From Sepioteuthis lessoniana (taxonomy: Eukaryota > Mollusca > Cephalopoda > Myopsida > Loliginidae), in NCBI GenBank assembly GCA_963585895.1, contig OY757915.1:89103950-89167949 (forward strand): a stretch of DNA of 64,000 nucleotides. Direction: 5' to 3'. Made by a program: the position numbers and the translations under genes. Within the stretch, counting starts at the first letter, position 1. The number at the start of each line of letters is the position of its first letter. The notes below the pieces were generated by a model that was not told the origin of the DNA, did not search any database, and saw nothing but the letters and a program-made list of their open reading frames with translations. Below, in pieces: positions 23,181 to 34,180 of this stretch.

Positions 23181-23475
23181 TATTTACCCAACCCCTCCGT
23201 TCGGGCAGGATATGACACAAGGTCAATTTTTAAGCGGAGTTTAACAGGTTTGAATTCTGAGTTTTCCTTCTCCAAGACTAGTTGCCACATCAAGGCTGAA
23301 GAACTTAGTCTGCCCTACTATTTATCCATAGCTGGAGGGAGAATAATTGGATTCATACCTTTCCCAACAGTATTAGTGCTATGTGAAATGCAATCAGTCT
23401 CGTCCAGGATTTGAACTCGTGTCGCCGTGTCCATTTCCTACGACGATAAGCATTACACAACGGGAACCTCCTGTT
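23181..23475 (-). mobile_element. tRNA-derived SINE, family E, with target-site duplication
   Basis: Same body as 10937-11227. Exact 15-bp duplications TAACAATACATACAA at 23166-23180 and 23476-23490. Confidence 0.92.
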
Positions 23476-23619
23476 TAACAATACATACAACTGTGAACAG
23501 TTTTACTCAAAAAGGAAACATGCCTAGAGTACATTGCGTCTGCAACTGTCAAATCATCATTTGTACCACTTACTCTTTCTGTCAAACTCAAATAATAATA
23601 ATTGGAATGATATAAAAAG

Positions 23620-23793
23620 GTTTAGAAAAACATAGTGGAGGAATTGGAAAATCAGAGGAAGAATCGAGACCACAGCATTGCTAAGATCGGCTAGAATACT
23701 CAGATGAGCCCTGGAGATCTAAGGGAATTTGCCGTCAGAATCCAGTGAAAGACCATCAGCAAACACTAATATAAATAATTCGTAAGGAGTAAA

Positions 23794-23839
<46 letters not shown>

Positions 23840-23950
23840 TTATACTGAAAAGTGTACCGGAGATATGAGGAGACTTGCTGTCGCTCAGACTCCGGTGCAA
23901 GATGATTAGCTAACGCTTGCGTGGAAAATTCGTAAGGAGTAAAATAATAA
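23620..23950 (+). mobile_element. Two nested REL-LINE 3' tails separated by (AAT)n
   Basis: Tail one runs to AATTCGTAAGGAGTAAAGT (about 23795), then (AAT)n. A second tail (GAGACTTGCTGTCGCTCAGA, TAACGCTTGCGTGGAAAATT) ends at GGAGTAAAATAATAATT. A later copy has entered the TAA tail of an earlier one, or the tail has been duplicated. Confidence 0.75.
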
Positions 23951-24240
23951 TTATTTGGTTGCACACTTGTATAGTTTCAAGTATTTTAAATTAGATACTA
24001 ATAATTTGCACACTGTAATATGGCTGGAGGTATTCCTATCAAATACTAATATATTGCACATAATTATATGGTTGGAAGTATTCCTATCTAATATTAATAG
24101 TTTGCATACAATTATATGGTTGGAAGTATTCCTATCTGATACAAATAATTTGCACACAGTTATATGGTTTCAAGTATTTATGTTTAATACTAATGATTTC
24201 CACATAGCTTTTAAGTATTTCAAGAATTAATATGGTTTCA
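23951..24240. repeat. 54-bp minisatellite, about five units
   Basis: Units of the form TTTGCACACAGTTATATGGT plus TTCAAGTATTCCTATCTAAT. The 18-codon period keeps a frame open on both strands (IIWLEVFLSNTN.LH). The unit resembles the internal units of family A, and a degraded family-A head follows to about 24560. Confidence 0.8.
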
Positions 24241-24559
24241 TAAAAATAGTTGAAAAATAATTATAGCTTTAAGTAATCATTCTTAATACGAATAATTTTC
24301 ACACTGTGATGTTTTCGAGTATTCTTAAATAGTTATACTTATAATTTTTAAATATATCTACTTGACCTATGCATTGTACCATAATAGTTACGACGATTCC
24401 AGGACAGAATGGCAACGAACAGGTGATTCCAGACTCCCCAGAGCTTCAGAGCTAGCGGTTCGCTACCAGATGCTGTTCAGTGTTATATTCATTTCAACCA
24501 GTTTTTTTGAAGTCTTATCTCTTTGCAAGGGTTACAATCGACTTATTGTGTTCCTAGTA

Positions 24560-25220
24560 TATATTGAAGTTCTTGTGGAAATGAATAGAAGGGTTTACTT
24601 TCGAGGCGCTCCTCTTACGAGTGCAACAGGCTGCATTTTGTTTATCGCTGAAAAAAAATCATAGCCAATGGCGGTAACTTAGCGGAAAAACAGGGGTTCG
24701 TAGTAGAAAGTTAGCTCTTTCTGTTGTTGTTTACGTAAATAAATAAGCGTTATTTTCGGTGTGCTTCTCGTATTATAGCAATGTGTAACGGTAAAATGAA
24801 GACGGGTGGTTAGAGTTGCCGTCGGCTTCCGGCCTTATTCTGATGTTACATTGAATCTAACTTCTGAGTTGAGTTTATGCACCTAAGTTGCGCTCACCTC
24901 TTTCACCTTGGAAAAGAGGGTTGAGGAATTGAAAGAATGTGAGTGTGAGTCAGGTTACCTTTGAAAGAGAAGATGAAAATTTGGCGCCTATTTCGTCAGT
25001 GTCTACGATATCAGAGCGGGAAATTCTTGACGATTTATAATGCCACGCATAATTTGCTGAGAAGCGTTCCATAAAAAGAAATATGGTTTCATTACTTAGG
25101 ATTTCTGCCTCTTTTGTTTCTGCTTGTTTGTTTGTTTGTTTGTTTGTTTTGGCTTTATATTCGTCGAAAATTCGTTCATTCTTGTTAATGTATTTTTAAC
25201 TTATATTATTCTTTTCTGAT
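24560..25220. other. Unassigned sequence
   Basis: Somewhat CpG-rich at 24660-25020 with no gene recognised. TGTAACGG...ATGTTACA at 24784-24850 recalls LTR ends but spans only 67 bp. Confidence 0.4.
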
Positions 25221-25760
25221 TTGTCAATTCCATTCATTTTTTTTTTTCGTTTATCTTATTTTCGTAAATTTCTATTTCTTTATGCTTTTCTTTATTTTCT
25301 GATTCATATTCTTTCTTTCTCTCTTTCTTTCTTTCTTTCATATTTCCCTCTGTTTTTTTTTTCTTTTTTCTTTCGAGTAAATTTCTTTCTATCTTTATCT
25401 TTTCTTTGTTTCTTTCTTTGGCGCATTCATTCAGTAATTTCATTTTTCTTTCTATTTCATTTTTTCTTTTCCTTTTCTTCTCTATCAATTTCTTCAAGTC
25501 CGGTTACGTTTACTTGTTCTTTCTTCCTCTCTTTGTTTACCCTTTTATATGATTGTTTGTTTGTTTGTTATCTTTCTTCGTTTTTTTCCCTTTTATCAAA
25601 ACCTTTTTCAGTGAGTCATTTATTTTTCTCAAAGAAAATTCTTTATGAGCCGACCTTCAGAAAAAAAAAACAAAAAAAAAAACAAACAAACCATAAACAA
25701 ACTGAACAGATATTGAAACTGATTCGCTATATTTCTTGCCATCCGTATTTGTTGTAAGAT
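25221..25760. repeat. T/C-rich low-complexity block
   Basis: TTTCTTTC-type runs keep a 178-codon frame open on plus. Composition alone explains it. Confidence 0.8.
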
Positions 25761-26085
25761 TGTATAGTCTTCATCAATATTCATTTTTATACCCCAAACT
25801 TACCCCTATTAACTGGACCTCGCCTCTCCTTTTCCATTAATCCATCCAGCAGCTACAACTATTGCAGTTTCTTGGTTGCACTATTGTTCGTAGATTTGTC
25901 TTAGGCAATTGATCCCATACCCAAAAGAAAGATGGAGCAAATACAACTTGGTTATGATCTCCCCAAATAAACTGTTACCGCGGTAATGATGCTTTACAAA
26001 AACACGAAAGCAATCGTTCACTCATCGGATGGTTACGCCGCCATCTTTGACATTTTTACCGGAGTTTTACAAGGAGATAAATTGG

Positions 26086-26200
26086 TTGGTTGGTTGTTTG
26101 GGTTTTATGGCATATCAACCTTTGTAGGTCATTCAACGGCAAATTCTGTTTATATATACATACACATTCAACCAAAGATTTCAAAACAAATATTAAGGTA
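26086..26200 (-). mobile_element. Family-A tail fragment
   Basis: GGTTTTATGGCATATCAACC...GGTCATTCAACGGCAAATTC, the conserved tail hairpin in reverse orientation. Confidence 0.75.
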
Positions 26201-26560
26201 GGTAGAATTTTCTATTAGCAGGATTTCATTTGTCTGCACAAGATTAACCAGTTTTAAGTTGTCATATCTTTTGGTACAACTCTGTCTCTCTCAAGAAGGA
26301 CAGAAGGTCATCTATTTTGACGTTCTCAAAGAGATCGGTTAAGTTATTTACTTTGAAAAATTGCTTTCTGATAACAGCGAAAGTTCTGCATTCTATAAGA
26401 ATGTGTTTAACCGTGCAAGTTGTCAGGCAGGTCAAACACTGTGGTTGTGGTTCCTGTTTTAAAATGAAAGAGTGAGTAAGTCTTGTATGACCAATTCGCA
26501 ATCGGGATATAACAACTTGTTCTCTTCTTGATTTCTGATAAATCAGCACCATATATAGTT
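26200..26560 (-). mobile_element. Jockey-like LINE ORF2 C-terminus (RNase H end)
   Basis: Minus-strand frame 26262-26552 encodes VVISRLRIGHTRLTHSFIL, then CLTCLTTCTVKHILIEC (CxxC-x7-H-x4-C) and a C-terminal helix. That is the signature after the RNase H domain in Jockey/I-type LINEs. Only about 100 codons remain. Confidence 0.75.
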
Positions 26561-26949
26561 ATAATCAGCCATGATTACGCACTACGAACGTCAATCGCTC
26601 TACTGAAATAAAATGGTTTCACATCAAAAAGGATGACAAGAAGACGAATCCCGTAAAACTATTGACTGACACAGACTACGCATATGATCTTGCACTTCTA
26701 ACAAATGCACTTCCCCAAGCCTTGAGTAAGTTATGAGAGTCATTGAACTCTACATGTACGCAAATAAAATGTGCATACCCTTCAAACAAGAAAGAGCCAT
26801 CTTGATTTTAAAAGGCAAACCTCTGAGCTTAGTAAACTAATTCACATATGTCAGCCGTAATATCTCCTCTATTGAAAGTGATGTTAACATGCACATAGCC
26901 AAGGCGTGTGTTATATCTTGACCTTTTGACTCGGCCAAAAATGCCATTC

Positions 26950-27331
26950 CAAGGTGATGCACCGGAAGGAGGTGGCACATTCTAATCGCAGTTATGAGAG
27001 GAAATCGCGTGGGCGGAAATTAGCTGATGAAATGGGACGAGCTAAAAAATTCCCATGGTACACTCATAGACTGGTGCACCGGAAGAGAGTGACCTCTGAA
27101 CAGCATGACAGTTATTTCCGCTTGATGACGATTAAACATTCGATTTCAAAGATCGAGTGGGCGTTGAACGATTATATAACGCCAGTTGAGTTCGACGAGC
27201 CAGTGGTGTTGAAGATCGGACCGAGTTTTAGACGAGATGTGGTAGGGAAAGCCACATGAGTTGAGGTCCGGAGAAGATGCTGATAAGATGCCGTAAAAAA
27301 AGCCATCACCCAGCAGAGTGGGTGATGGCTT
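26950..27331. other. CpG-rich unique segment with open frame and terminator-like hairpin
   Basis: Wedged between the RTE fragment and a family-A remnant. Plus-strand frame 26957-27259 (100 codons) starts MHRKEVAHSN and ends RRDVVGKAT; no domain is recognised. Many CpGs, unlike the neighbouring old repeats. It ends in a 12-bp perfect stem AGCCATCACCCA/TGGGTGATGGCT with loop GCAGAG (27301-27330). On the minus strand T7 follows the stem, the exact form of a bacterial intrinsic terminator. AAGGAGGTG occurs at 26967-26975. Confidence 0.5.
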
Positions 27332-27334
27332 GTC

Positions 27335-27540
27335 AATCCTTCGTTGCCATTACTCTCAGGTACACTTCCTCCCGAAATAGTGGCGCCTATTAGGGTTTCA
27401 TCTACGGGTCAAATATCAGTTTCAAATTTATTAGCGTTTTATCAGAATACTGAAAACCCTATAAATGCAAATTATCTGCGTCATATTTCGGCATTAAATA
27501 ACCGATAAGGGGTTGATATGCCGTTAAACAAATAGACTAA
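27335..27540 (+). mobile_element. Family-A element, 3' half
   Basis: CATTACTCTCAGGTACACTTC to GGCATTAAATAACC...GGTTGATATGCCGTTAAAC; the head is missing. Confidence 0.75.
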
Positions 27541-27589
27541 AACAACTCATGATCATTGTTGTATCTGGTAAGTCTCCAAATTATCTCGT

Positions 27590-27665
27590 ATGTAAAGTAG
27601 GAAGAAATATATAATCCAAACCACGGCATTGCTAGAATTGGCTCGAATACTTATAATAACTGAAG
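27590..27665 (+). mobile_element. Short REL-LINE tail piece
   Basis: AATCCAAACCACGGCATTGC and AGAATTGGCTCGAATACTTA match the LINE's QTTALLRTARILR codons. Confidence 0.55.
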
Positions 27666-27764
27666 ATTTTATAGCTGAAAACTCCAACAGCGTTATTGTA
27701 CTGCGGCATCTTTGAAAGTTTCCCTGGAAATAGGAATAGGAAGCATGACATTCAGAGGTGCCAG

Positions 27765-28040
27765 TAGAGTTATGGATACCGTCGTGGAAAATGGATACGA
27801 TAACACGAGTTCAAATACTGGACGAGACTGTTTGCATTTCACGTAATGCTAATACCTTTTGGAAAGGTGTACATCCAACTATTCTTCCTCCTGTTATAAG
27901 TAAATAGTAGGACAGACTAGGCTCTTTAACATTGTTATGAAGTCTAGGAGAAGGAAAACTCGGAATTCAACCCTTTTAAACTCCAATAAAAATTGACCTT
28001 GTGTCTCATCTTGCTCGTGCCGAGGGGTCGGTAATACGCA
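27765..28040 (+). mobile_element. tRNA-derived SINE, family E (old copy)
   Basis: Diverged: ACACGAGTTCAAATACTGGAC (B-box region), AGTAAATAGTAGGACAGACT, AAATTGACCTTGTGTCTCAT. No clear flanking duplication. Confidence 0.7.
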
Positions 28041-28249
28041 CATTCAGAACAACCTTCAACAGTTGTGAAATGTAGGCTCCAGTTTATTGCTAGCAAATGA
28101 TATTGAACTTTTGGGAAATATTTTTGTAGCTGAAAACTTACTCTATCGACCAGTCATTGTGCTCCGGGTAGATTCTGGACAAATTGATCGAAGGCATTAC
28201 TTTTGGCACGCTCTTCGTATTTATGATAAGGGAATTCAAAAAGTATTAT

Positions 28250-29272
28250 GGGTTTGGTTCGGTTTGGTTTGGTTTTATCTTATTTCATGGCATATCAACC
28301 ATTGTAGGTTATTCAATACCAAATCTATTCTTATGCATATTAACAGTTCTATTTCAAATAATTCCGTTTAGCTCATGTAAACAGTTTAAAGGTCAAAAAA
28401 GTTCTATTTCAAACTATTCAGTTCAGTCAACAAAGTTGAATTGTTCCAAATATTGCAATGCATCATAAATAATTCAATTAAACATCAGGCGTTCATTTAC
28501 ACATAGTTAATTGGAAAAGCAATTCAATTTAGCATAAGTACACAGTCTGAATGTCAAAACAGTTTAATCTAGAATAATTCAGTTTAGCATAAGTACACAG
28601 TTTAGTTCTATTTGACCCATAGGTTGGTTGACTGGTTGGCTGGTTGGTTGTTTTGTTTTACGGCGTATCAGCACTTTTTGAGTCATTTAACGCCAAGCAA
28701 GTCATTTTTATGAAAATTTCAAACAATTCTTTTTAGTATAAGTATATTTTTTTGGTTTTAAATGTCAAAACAGTCCTATTTCAAACAATTCAGTTTAGCA
28801 TAAGTCATCATCATCATCATGTCGTGCTGGTAGCACGGATATCCCTGACTCTCTCTCGCCACTTTTCCCTATCGTTCATCGCCTCAGGCAGGTCTTCAGG
28901 ACAACATCCTGTATCCTCACATAGTTGCTGAATGTATGTTTGTGCTGGTCGTCCTGCTTTTGCACGGCCATGTGTGGGGTCCATAAGAGTACATCACTTA
29001 TGAGTTCGTCCCTGCTTCTCCACGCAGTTTAAACACACAGTTAAAAGTAAAAACAGTCAATTTCAAACAATTCAGTCTAGAGTATTTACATGGTTTAGTT
29101 CTGTTTAGAACGATGGCGATGAACGGTTACTCCGCATTCCATAAAGCTCCAGCATTACTGAGGCCTCATCATCAGATTGTTTAGTGTCATATCTAGGACA
29201 CTCGTTGGAGGAGTCTTACCCCTCTGAAGAGATACAGATACTGTATTCTGCAGCCCCAGCTGATTGGGCCAA
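28250..29272 (-). mobile_element. Family-A elements, nested, with RTE insertion
   Basis: Two tails occur (ATGGCATATCAACC at 28289 and ACGGCGTATCAGC at 28660), so one copy lies inside another. An RTE piece splits the array, and the head CAGCCCCAGCTGATTGGGCC closes it at 29255-29272. Confidence 0.7.
28805..29030 (-). mobile_element. RTE-clade LINE, 3' end, in family A
   Basis: TCATCATCATCATGTCGTGC and CGCCACTTTTCCCTATCGTT are the complement of the RTE 3' end, as at 20160-20490. Confidence 0.85.
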
Positions 29273-29563
29273 AGTATTATGAGAAGCAGAGAAGCACACA
29301 AAGAAAATGAATAGTTGGAACTAAATGAAAATGTGGTGGTATGCGGCCTTTGCTCATATCAAACAGAAAATTTTTGATACGAAGATATATATATACTATA
29401 ATAATAACTATTGGATTGTTTCCCGAATTCCACAAAAGTAGACATAGATAATACGTAGGCGATTCGCATCAGATTAGAAGGTAATGAAGTAAATGTTTGC
29501 TGTTCGAAAGACACATATATAAAACTACTGCCATTCTTTTTTTTTTTTTTTTGGTTGAAGGTA

Positions 29564-29853
29564 CTATTTACCAATCCCTCCGCTCGGGCAGGATATGACA
29601 CAAGGTCAATTTTTAAGCGGAGTTTAACAGGTTTGAATTCAGAGTTTTCCTTCTCCTAGACTAGTTGCCTTAACAAGGCTGAAGAACCTAGTCCGTCCTA
29701 CTATTTACCCATAGCTGGAGGGAGAATAAGGGGGTTCATACCTTTCCCAAGGGTATTTGCCCGAAAGTGAACATAATAGCGCGACTGGAGTACGAACTCG
29801 CGTACTACGATTCCGCAGTTCATCGCTTTAACCATTACACCACGAGGACACCC
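29564..29853 (-). mobile_element. tRNA-derived SINE, hybrid: B-type head on E-type body
   Basis: In sense, GTGTCCTCGTGGTGTAATGG and GAGTTCGTACTCCAGTCGCG (family-B head) lead into the family-E body and CGGAGGGATTGGTAAATAG end. Exact 14-bp duplications TTTGGTTGAAGGTA at 29550-29563 and 29854-29867. Confidence 0.92.
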
Positions 29854-29879
29854 TTTGGTTGAAGGTAAAGGTTTCCGTA

Positions 29880-29975
29880 AGTTGGTTGGTTGGCTGGCTG
29901 GCTGGCTGGTTGGTTGGTTGGTTGGAGGTTATTTAACGCCAAATGCATTTTTATACAAATAGTCAGTTCACTACT
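29880..29975 (-). mobile_element. Family-A tail fragment with (GGTT/GGCT)n
   Basis: A GGTTGGTTGGCTGGCT tract followed by GGTTATTTAACGCCAAATGC. Confidence 0.65.
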
Positions 29976-30355
29976 TTTTTCAATTATTGCACCAACACGG
30001 CTTCGAAACGATTTGTATGCTTTCAAAATAAATTTTTCTTACGTTTTATTCCATTTCTCCCCACTAGCAATCTTTAGCAAACCAATATTCCAATGGGAAG
30101 TTGCATTTGTTTTGTTTTCTAAAACGCCTCATATAGCGTACTCAAGCGCCTTATGGTTTGGGCTTAAATCTTGTTTGATAGCTGTCCTCACTGCTTTCTC
30201 GTTGAATTTCAATTCATTATTGTGTTTTTTATTGACGTTGTGAGGTCCTTCTTAATCGCCGTTTAAAAGACTTTTGGTTTTTTGTTCAATCCCTCATTTC
30301 CCCTTTTCCTTAAAAAGTACTTCTTGCGTAAAATTTTTTTTTTCTTTGCTAGGTA

Positions 30356-30658
30356 CTATTTACCCAACCCCTCCGCTCGGGCAGGATATGACACAAGGTC
30401 AATTTTTAAGCGGAGTTTAACAGGTTTGAATTCAGAGTTTTCCTTCTCCTAGACTAGTTGCCTGCCCAAGGCTGAAGAACCTAGTCTGTCCTACTATTTA
30501 CCCATAGCTGGAGGGAGAATAATTGGATTCATACCTTTCCCAAGGGTATTAGTGCTATGTTAAATGCAATCAGTCTCGTCCAGGATTTGAACTCGAGTCG
30601 CCGTGTTCATTTCCCTACGACGATAACGACTACACCACGGGCACCTCCCGTGAAAGTC
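30356..30658 (-). mobile_element. tRNA-derived SINE, family E, with target-site duplication
   Basis: Nearly identical to 10937-11227. Exact 16-bp duplications TTTTCTTTGCTAGGTA at 30340-30355 and 30659-30674. A young copy. Confidence 0.93.
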
Positions 30659-30674
30659 TTTTCTTTGCTAGGTA

Positions 30675-31020
30675 GACAAAGAAAATTTGGCTTCGTTTTG
30701 ATTATAATAATATCATAGATTCTTTGTCGTTTCTTTTCTTGCTCCCTCATATTGGGGTGAATTTTATTTTTAAAAAGGGCTTGAATAATAGTGCTAATCC
30801 TGAAAATTTAGATTTATCACGTTTTTTTTCAAATATTTGGACAAATCAGACGGAAAAAAACGTTTTAAAAATTATTCCATATTTTGTTTCCGCACCATAT
30901 ATATATATGTATATATATATTGATTACTGCTCTTTGCTTGTCTTACATCTAACCTTGTTTTTAATTGCAATGGAAAGTCGATTTTCATAACGTCCTTTAC
31001 CTTTTGTCTTTTTAACTTTA
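30675..31020. other. AT-rich unassigned sequence
   Basis: Short (TA)n near 30897-30920; nothing else recognised. Confidence 0.5.
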
Positions 31021-31029
31021 TGGTTATCG

Positions 31030-31360
31030 TCTAAAGAAATGTACACGACAGAACGAGTTCAAATACTGGGCGAAGCTATTTGCGTTTCACTTCGCATTAG
31101 TGTGTGTATGAGGGTATTCACCCGATGTGGGTTAAGCCGGTTCCGCACGTGCATTCCTCTGTGGTATTTCTAAGGTATTAGTCGCCAACCACATCCTTGT
31201 GACAGGCTTGCAATACCAAGAATAAAGAGCCAGCCTAAGCTACTATTTACCCATAGTAAGAGTTCTCAACATTATTAGCGCTATGTGAAATGCAAACAGC
31301 CTTGTTCAAGATTTGAACTCTGTTCGCCGTGACCTTTTTCTACGACGAACGCATCCTCTT
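31030..31360. mobile_element. Two old family-E SINE remnants facing each other
   Basis: Plus remnant at 31045-31110 (ACGAGTTCAAATACTGGGCG) and minus remnant at 31240-31345 (CTACTATTTACCCATAG, CAAGATTTGAACTCTGTTCG). Sequence 31360-31780 is unassigned. Confidence 0.5.
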
Positions 31361-31779
31361 TAGCTCTAATTCCCTTGGAAAACCATTTATCCATTTGTTC
31401 TCTCAGCTAATATGGATGAATAGTTGGGCAGACTGGATTCTTTAGTCTTGGTAGGTCAAAAATTGACTTTGAGTTGCATCCTTGCCGAAGTGGACTGGTT
31501 AGATTGATATATTCATCAGAGAGGCGCCCATGACGTAACGATTATTGTCGTGGAACCGATGACCTAAGGTCAAATCCAAACTAAGTTGTTTGTTTTTACA
31601 TAGCTAATAATCTTGCGAAAAGAATGAATTCAGCTATTATCTTCCGAATTATGGACAAATAAAAAGAGATTGGGCTCTTAACCTAAGCACATCAACCGGT
31701 TAGGCGAAGTGTCTCCTTGTTTTGTACCAATTAGTCATATATTAGTATTTCTCCGTGCTACTAGAGAAGACCAATATGG

Positions 31780-31945
31780 TGTCTGGTGTGGTGTAACGGC
31801 TATCATCACAGAAAATAGACTGGACGTACTAAGTTCAATACCTGACCGAGGTTGTTTGCGTTTCACTTTCCCCAAGTTCCGTTGGGAAAGACTTGAATGT
31901 ATCTACTTTCCCGCTTCACCTGCAAGCTATGGGTAAGGCTAGGCT
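31780..31945 (+). mobile_element. Old tRNA-derived SINE
   Basis: TGGTGTAACGGCTATCATC (A box) and AAGTTCAATACCTGACCG (B-box region), then ATGGGTAAGGCTAGGCTTGG. Confidence 0.55.
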
Positions 31946-32074
31946 TGGAGATTGGCTAATCGGTTTAGTCAAGGATTTCAAAAATAGGTGCGGTTGGGCT
32001 AACAAATCCTCCCCATAAAAATCAACTAGCTACTAAAACCACCACAGCAACCACTTAGCCCCAAAAGATTTGGT

Positions 32075-32440
32075 CTGGTCTCGGTTTCTGCACGTCAACT
32101 TTCATAGGTTATCAAATGGCAAAGTAATCCTTCCAATGGTCCGGGAGACCGGGGTTCAATCCCAGGTCGAGTCATACCAAAGACTCAAACATGGTCCTTG
32201 ATGCCTCCTTGGTTAGCAGTCAGCATTATAAGGTACAGATCAAAGGTGAAGTCGGGCAATGCAGGGAAAGGAATAACGACCTCTCCTACACCTCGGTATT
32301 GTAGCTATAGAAAAGGAAGCCTTCGAGTCACCCTCAAATACGGTCACCAACTTTACTTACCTTTTATAAGGGTCTTACTCCGAAAGTGAACGTATTAGTT
32401 CTACTGGAGTTCGAACTCGCTTAATACGATGTCATAATAA
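32075..32440 (-). mobile_element. Family-B SINE split by a family-C SINE
   Basis: Left part GGTTATCAAATGGCAAAG is the B tail; right part AAGTGAACGTATTAGTTCTAC...GAACTCGCTTAATACGA is the B head. Confidence 0.65.
32135..32370 (+). mobile_element. tRNA-derived SINE, family C
   Basis: CCAATGGTCCGGGAGACC and GGGGTTCAATCCCAGGTCG (B box), GTCATACCAAAGACTCAAAC, ACACCTCGGTATTGTAGCT, then AGTCACCCTCAAATACGGTC. Confidence 0.8.
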
Positions 32441-32699
32441 AGAACGTTGGCCATAATGATTGGGAGATTCCCACCTCCAAAAGGAGTCTGCAGGATCTCA
32501 GTTATAAATGCACAAGTGTTTTTTTTTTATTAGTTGTTACTTAATTACTGCTGTGGTCACCAGATCTTCAGCATCTTTTAATGAGAACCAGCACCACGTT
32601 TTTAGCATATTAATTTTCTTAAATTCCAGTATTCTAAAGGTTTTTACTGAGCAGACCGATTACAATATAAATACATTGCTAAGCTGGATCCTTTGTTGA

Positions 32700-33625
32700 T
32701 TGATTGATTTTAACGGTATTTCAACATGTCTGGGATTATTTTATGCCAAATGGTTAGAAAATTGCATCCATTGTACGTTTATTTTACATTTTTTGTGTAG
32801 TTTCTTAAGTTTTTTGTACATGCTTATATGATATCAAGTATTCCTATTAAATACAATAATTTGAAAACTGCTCTATTCAACCCATACACAGAATCTAAAC
32901 AGGTACTATCACTCTGGGTTAACGTAGACCTGAAAGTGTAATATTACAGACGGGCGCTGTCGTTGAGAGCGCGCGAGTGCATCGGCTGTAGTCAATCAGT
33001 GAAGGTGTCACGAGACTAGCGCGTGCGGTCAGAATGACCTGCAAAGTTAGACGTGATTTTAAAATAATCACACATGAATTATCACGTGTTTCACGACAGT
33101 TTCACTGGTGACATCGAACATTCGGGGATCTTCGATTTGTTCCCCAAAATCTCTATATAAGAAAAAAGTCAGGAGATTTTGGGAGAGTTGAAGGCAGCTT
33201 TCAAAACAGGCCCCGACCCATCCTACCCAGTCTGCTACGACCTATCTGTCAGGCGTGTGTCAACAGCCAGCTCTCACCCACACCGCCGTCACCACCAAGC
33301 GAAAGGGAGAAGAAGAACGTAACTAAAATGAACTTTTCGAGCTGCAACGATCATAGCCGTAAGTGAATAATAAACGACTGCTATATTTTCTTCCCTTACC
33401 TTCGAGTTTGAGTATTTCTTTTTCTGTGGACTTCTTTCTTTAAAGAACAACACGTTGGTCCTATGTTACAAAGGTAATGGCAATAAAATGGCACGTTACA
33501 CTCCCTAAAGTTCCAGAACTAGAGTCTCACCACCGGATGCAGTTTAATTCTATGCCCAGAACACTCTTGTTTATGAACAGGGTATACTATTATAGCCTAT
33601 GCCCTGCCAATTGGGCTATGGACTT
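32700..33625 (-). mobile_element. Old family-A element split by a solo LTR
   Basis: Tail half at 32700-32936 (AACGGTATTTCAACATG, TTATTTTATGCCAAATGG) and head half at 33471-33625 (GGTAATGGCAATAAAATGG to GCCAATTGGGCTATGG). The two halves abut correctly if the intervening sequence is removed. Confidence 0.65.
32937..33470 (+). mobile_element. Solo LTR fossil (LTR retrotransposon)
   Basis: A 534-bp unit with TGTAA...TTACA ends, TATATAA at 33154-33160 and AATAAA at 33369-33374, a GC-richer 5' part, and AAG on both sides (32934-32936, 33471-33473). It has no coding region. Superfamily not determined; younger than the family-A copy it enters. Confidence 0.65.
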
Positions 33626-33924
33626 CTGTTTGGAAATGTCCTTGTCCGAAAACGAATTTATCCTTTTTTGTTTAATTACCTCTTGTAGATCATCAGAAAA
33701 CCAAAAATTAAGTAAATTATGTTTATATTTGTAGGATGATCAAAATCCACCAGGAAGTAGTCAAAGTTAACCATTGGAACACCTCTATTAACTATGAGCG
33801 GACACATGAATCATTATGTTATCATTCTAACAGCGGTCCATGATAATATTGATGCTTCTTTTTATGAAGGAGTGAAGATATCTAATTATGATTTTTTAGT
33901 TATTTCCAGAGATATAATTTGGAT

Positions 33925-34180
33925 TGCCCAGTTAGCTATGGTTGTAGAATACACCGACTGCATCTCTGCTGAGGGGTAAGAACCCTCCCAACGAATGTCC
34001 TTGATATGACTCTAAACTATCTGATGGTGAGGTTCTAGTAATGCTAGAGCTTTTGGGAATGCCAAGTACCCCTTCATCGCTCCCAAGTCCACTCTGGTAG
34101 TACCTGATAGGATCCTATGTATGAGTCAAATAGAACTAAACTTAGTACTTTTTCTAAACTGAATTGTTTGAAATAGGACC
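33925..34180 (+). mobile_element. Family-A element, 5' half
   Basis: GCCCAGTTAGCTATGGTTG through CTGAGGGGTAAGAACCCTCC and GCTCCCAAGTCCACTCTGG into internal units; tail absent. Sequence to 34690 is unassigned apart from a (CT)n tract near 34530-34565. Confidence 0.75.

Larger units (their letters stand above)
25815..26950 (+). mobile_element. RTE-clade LINE reverse transcriptase, interrupted by other repeats
   Basis: 25815-26085 encodes FVDLS*AIDPIPKRKMEQIQ, then MMLYKNTKAIVHSSDG and IFTGVLQGDK, reverse transcriptase palm motifs of RTE type. It resumes at about 26560 with DYALRTS and TDTDYAYDLALLTNALPQAL, where the catalytic YADD box has become YAYD, and decays by 26940. Between them lie a family-A end (26086-26200) and a Jockey-like fragment. 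Confidence 0.8.

Noticed and set aside
24784-24850. A second LTR (TGTAAC...GTTACA)
   Set aside because: Only 67 bp between the ends, with no TATA box or poly(A) signal; probably chance.
25221-25757. A 178-codon Phe/Ser/Leu-rich protein
   Set aside because: Pure T/C low-complexity sequence; no splice signals or domain.
27301-27330. A functional bacterial terminator
   Set aside because: The form fits, but the setting is an animal chromosome. Kept only as an observation about the origin of the segment.
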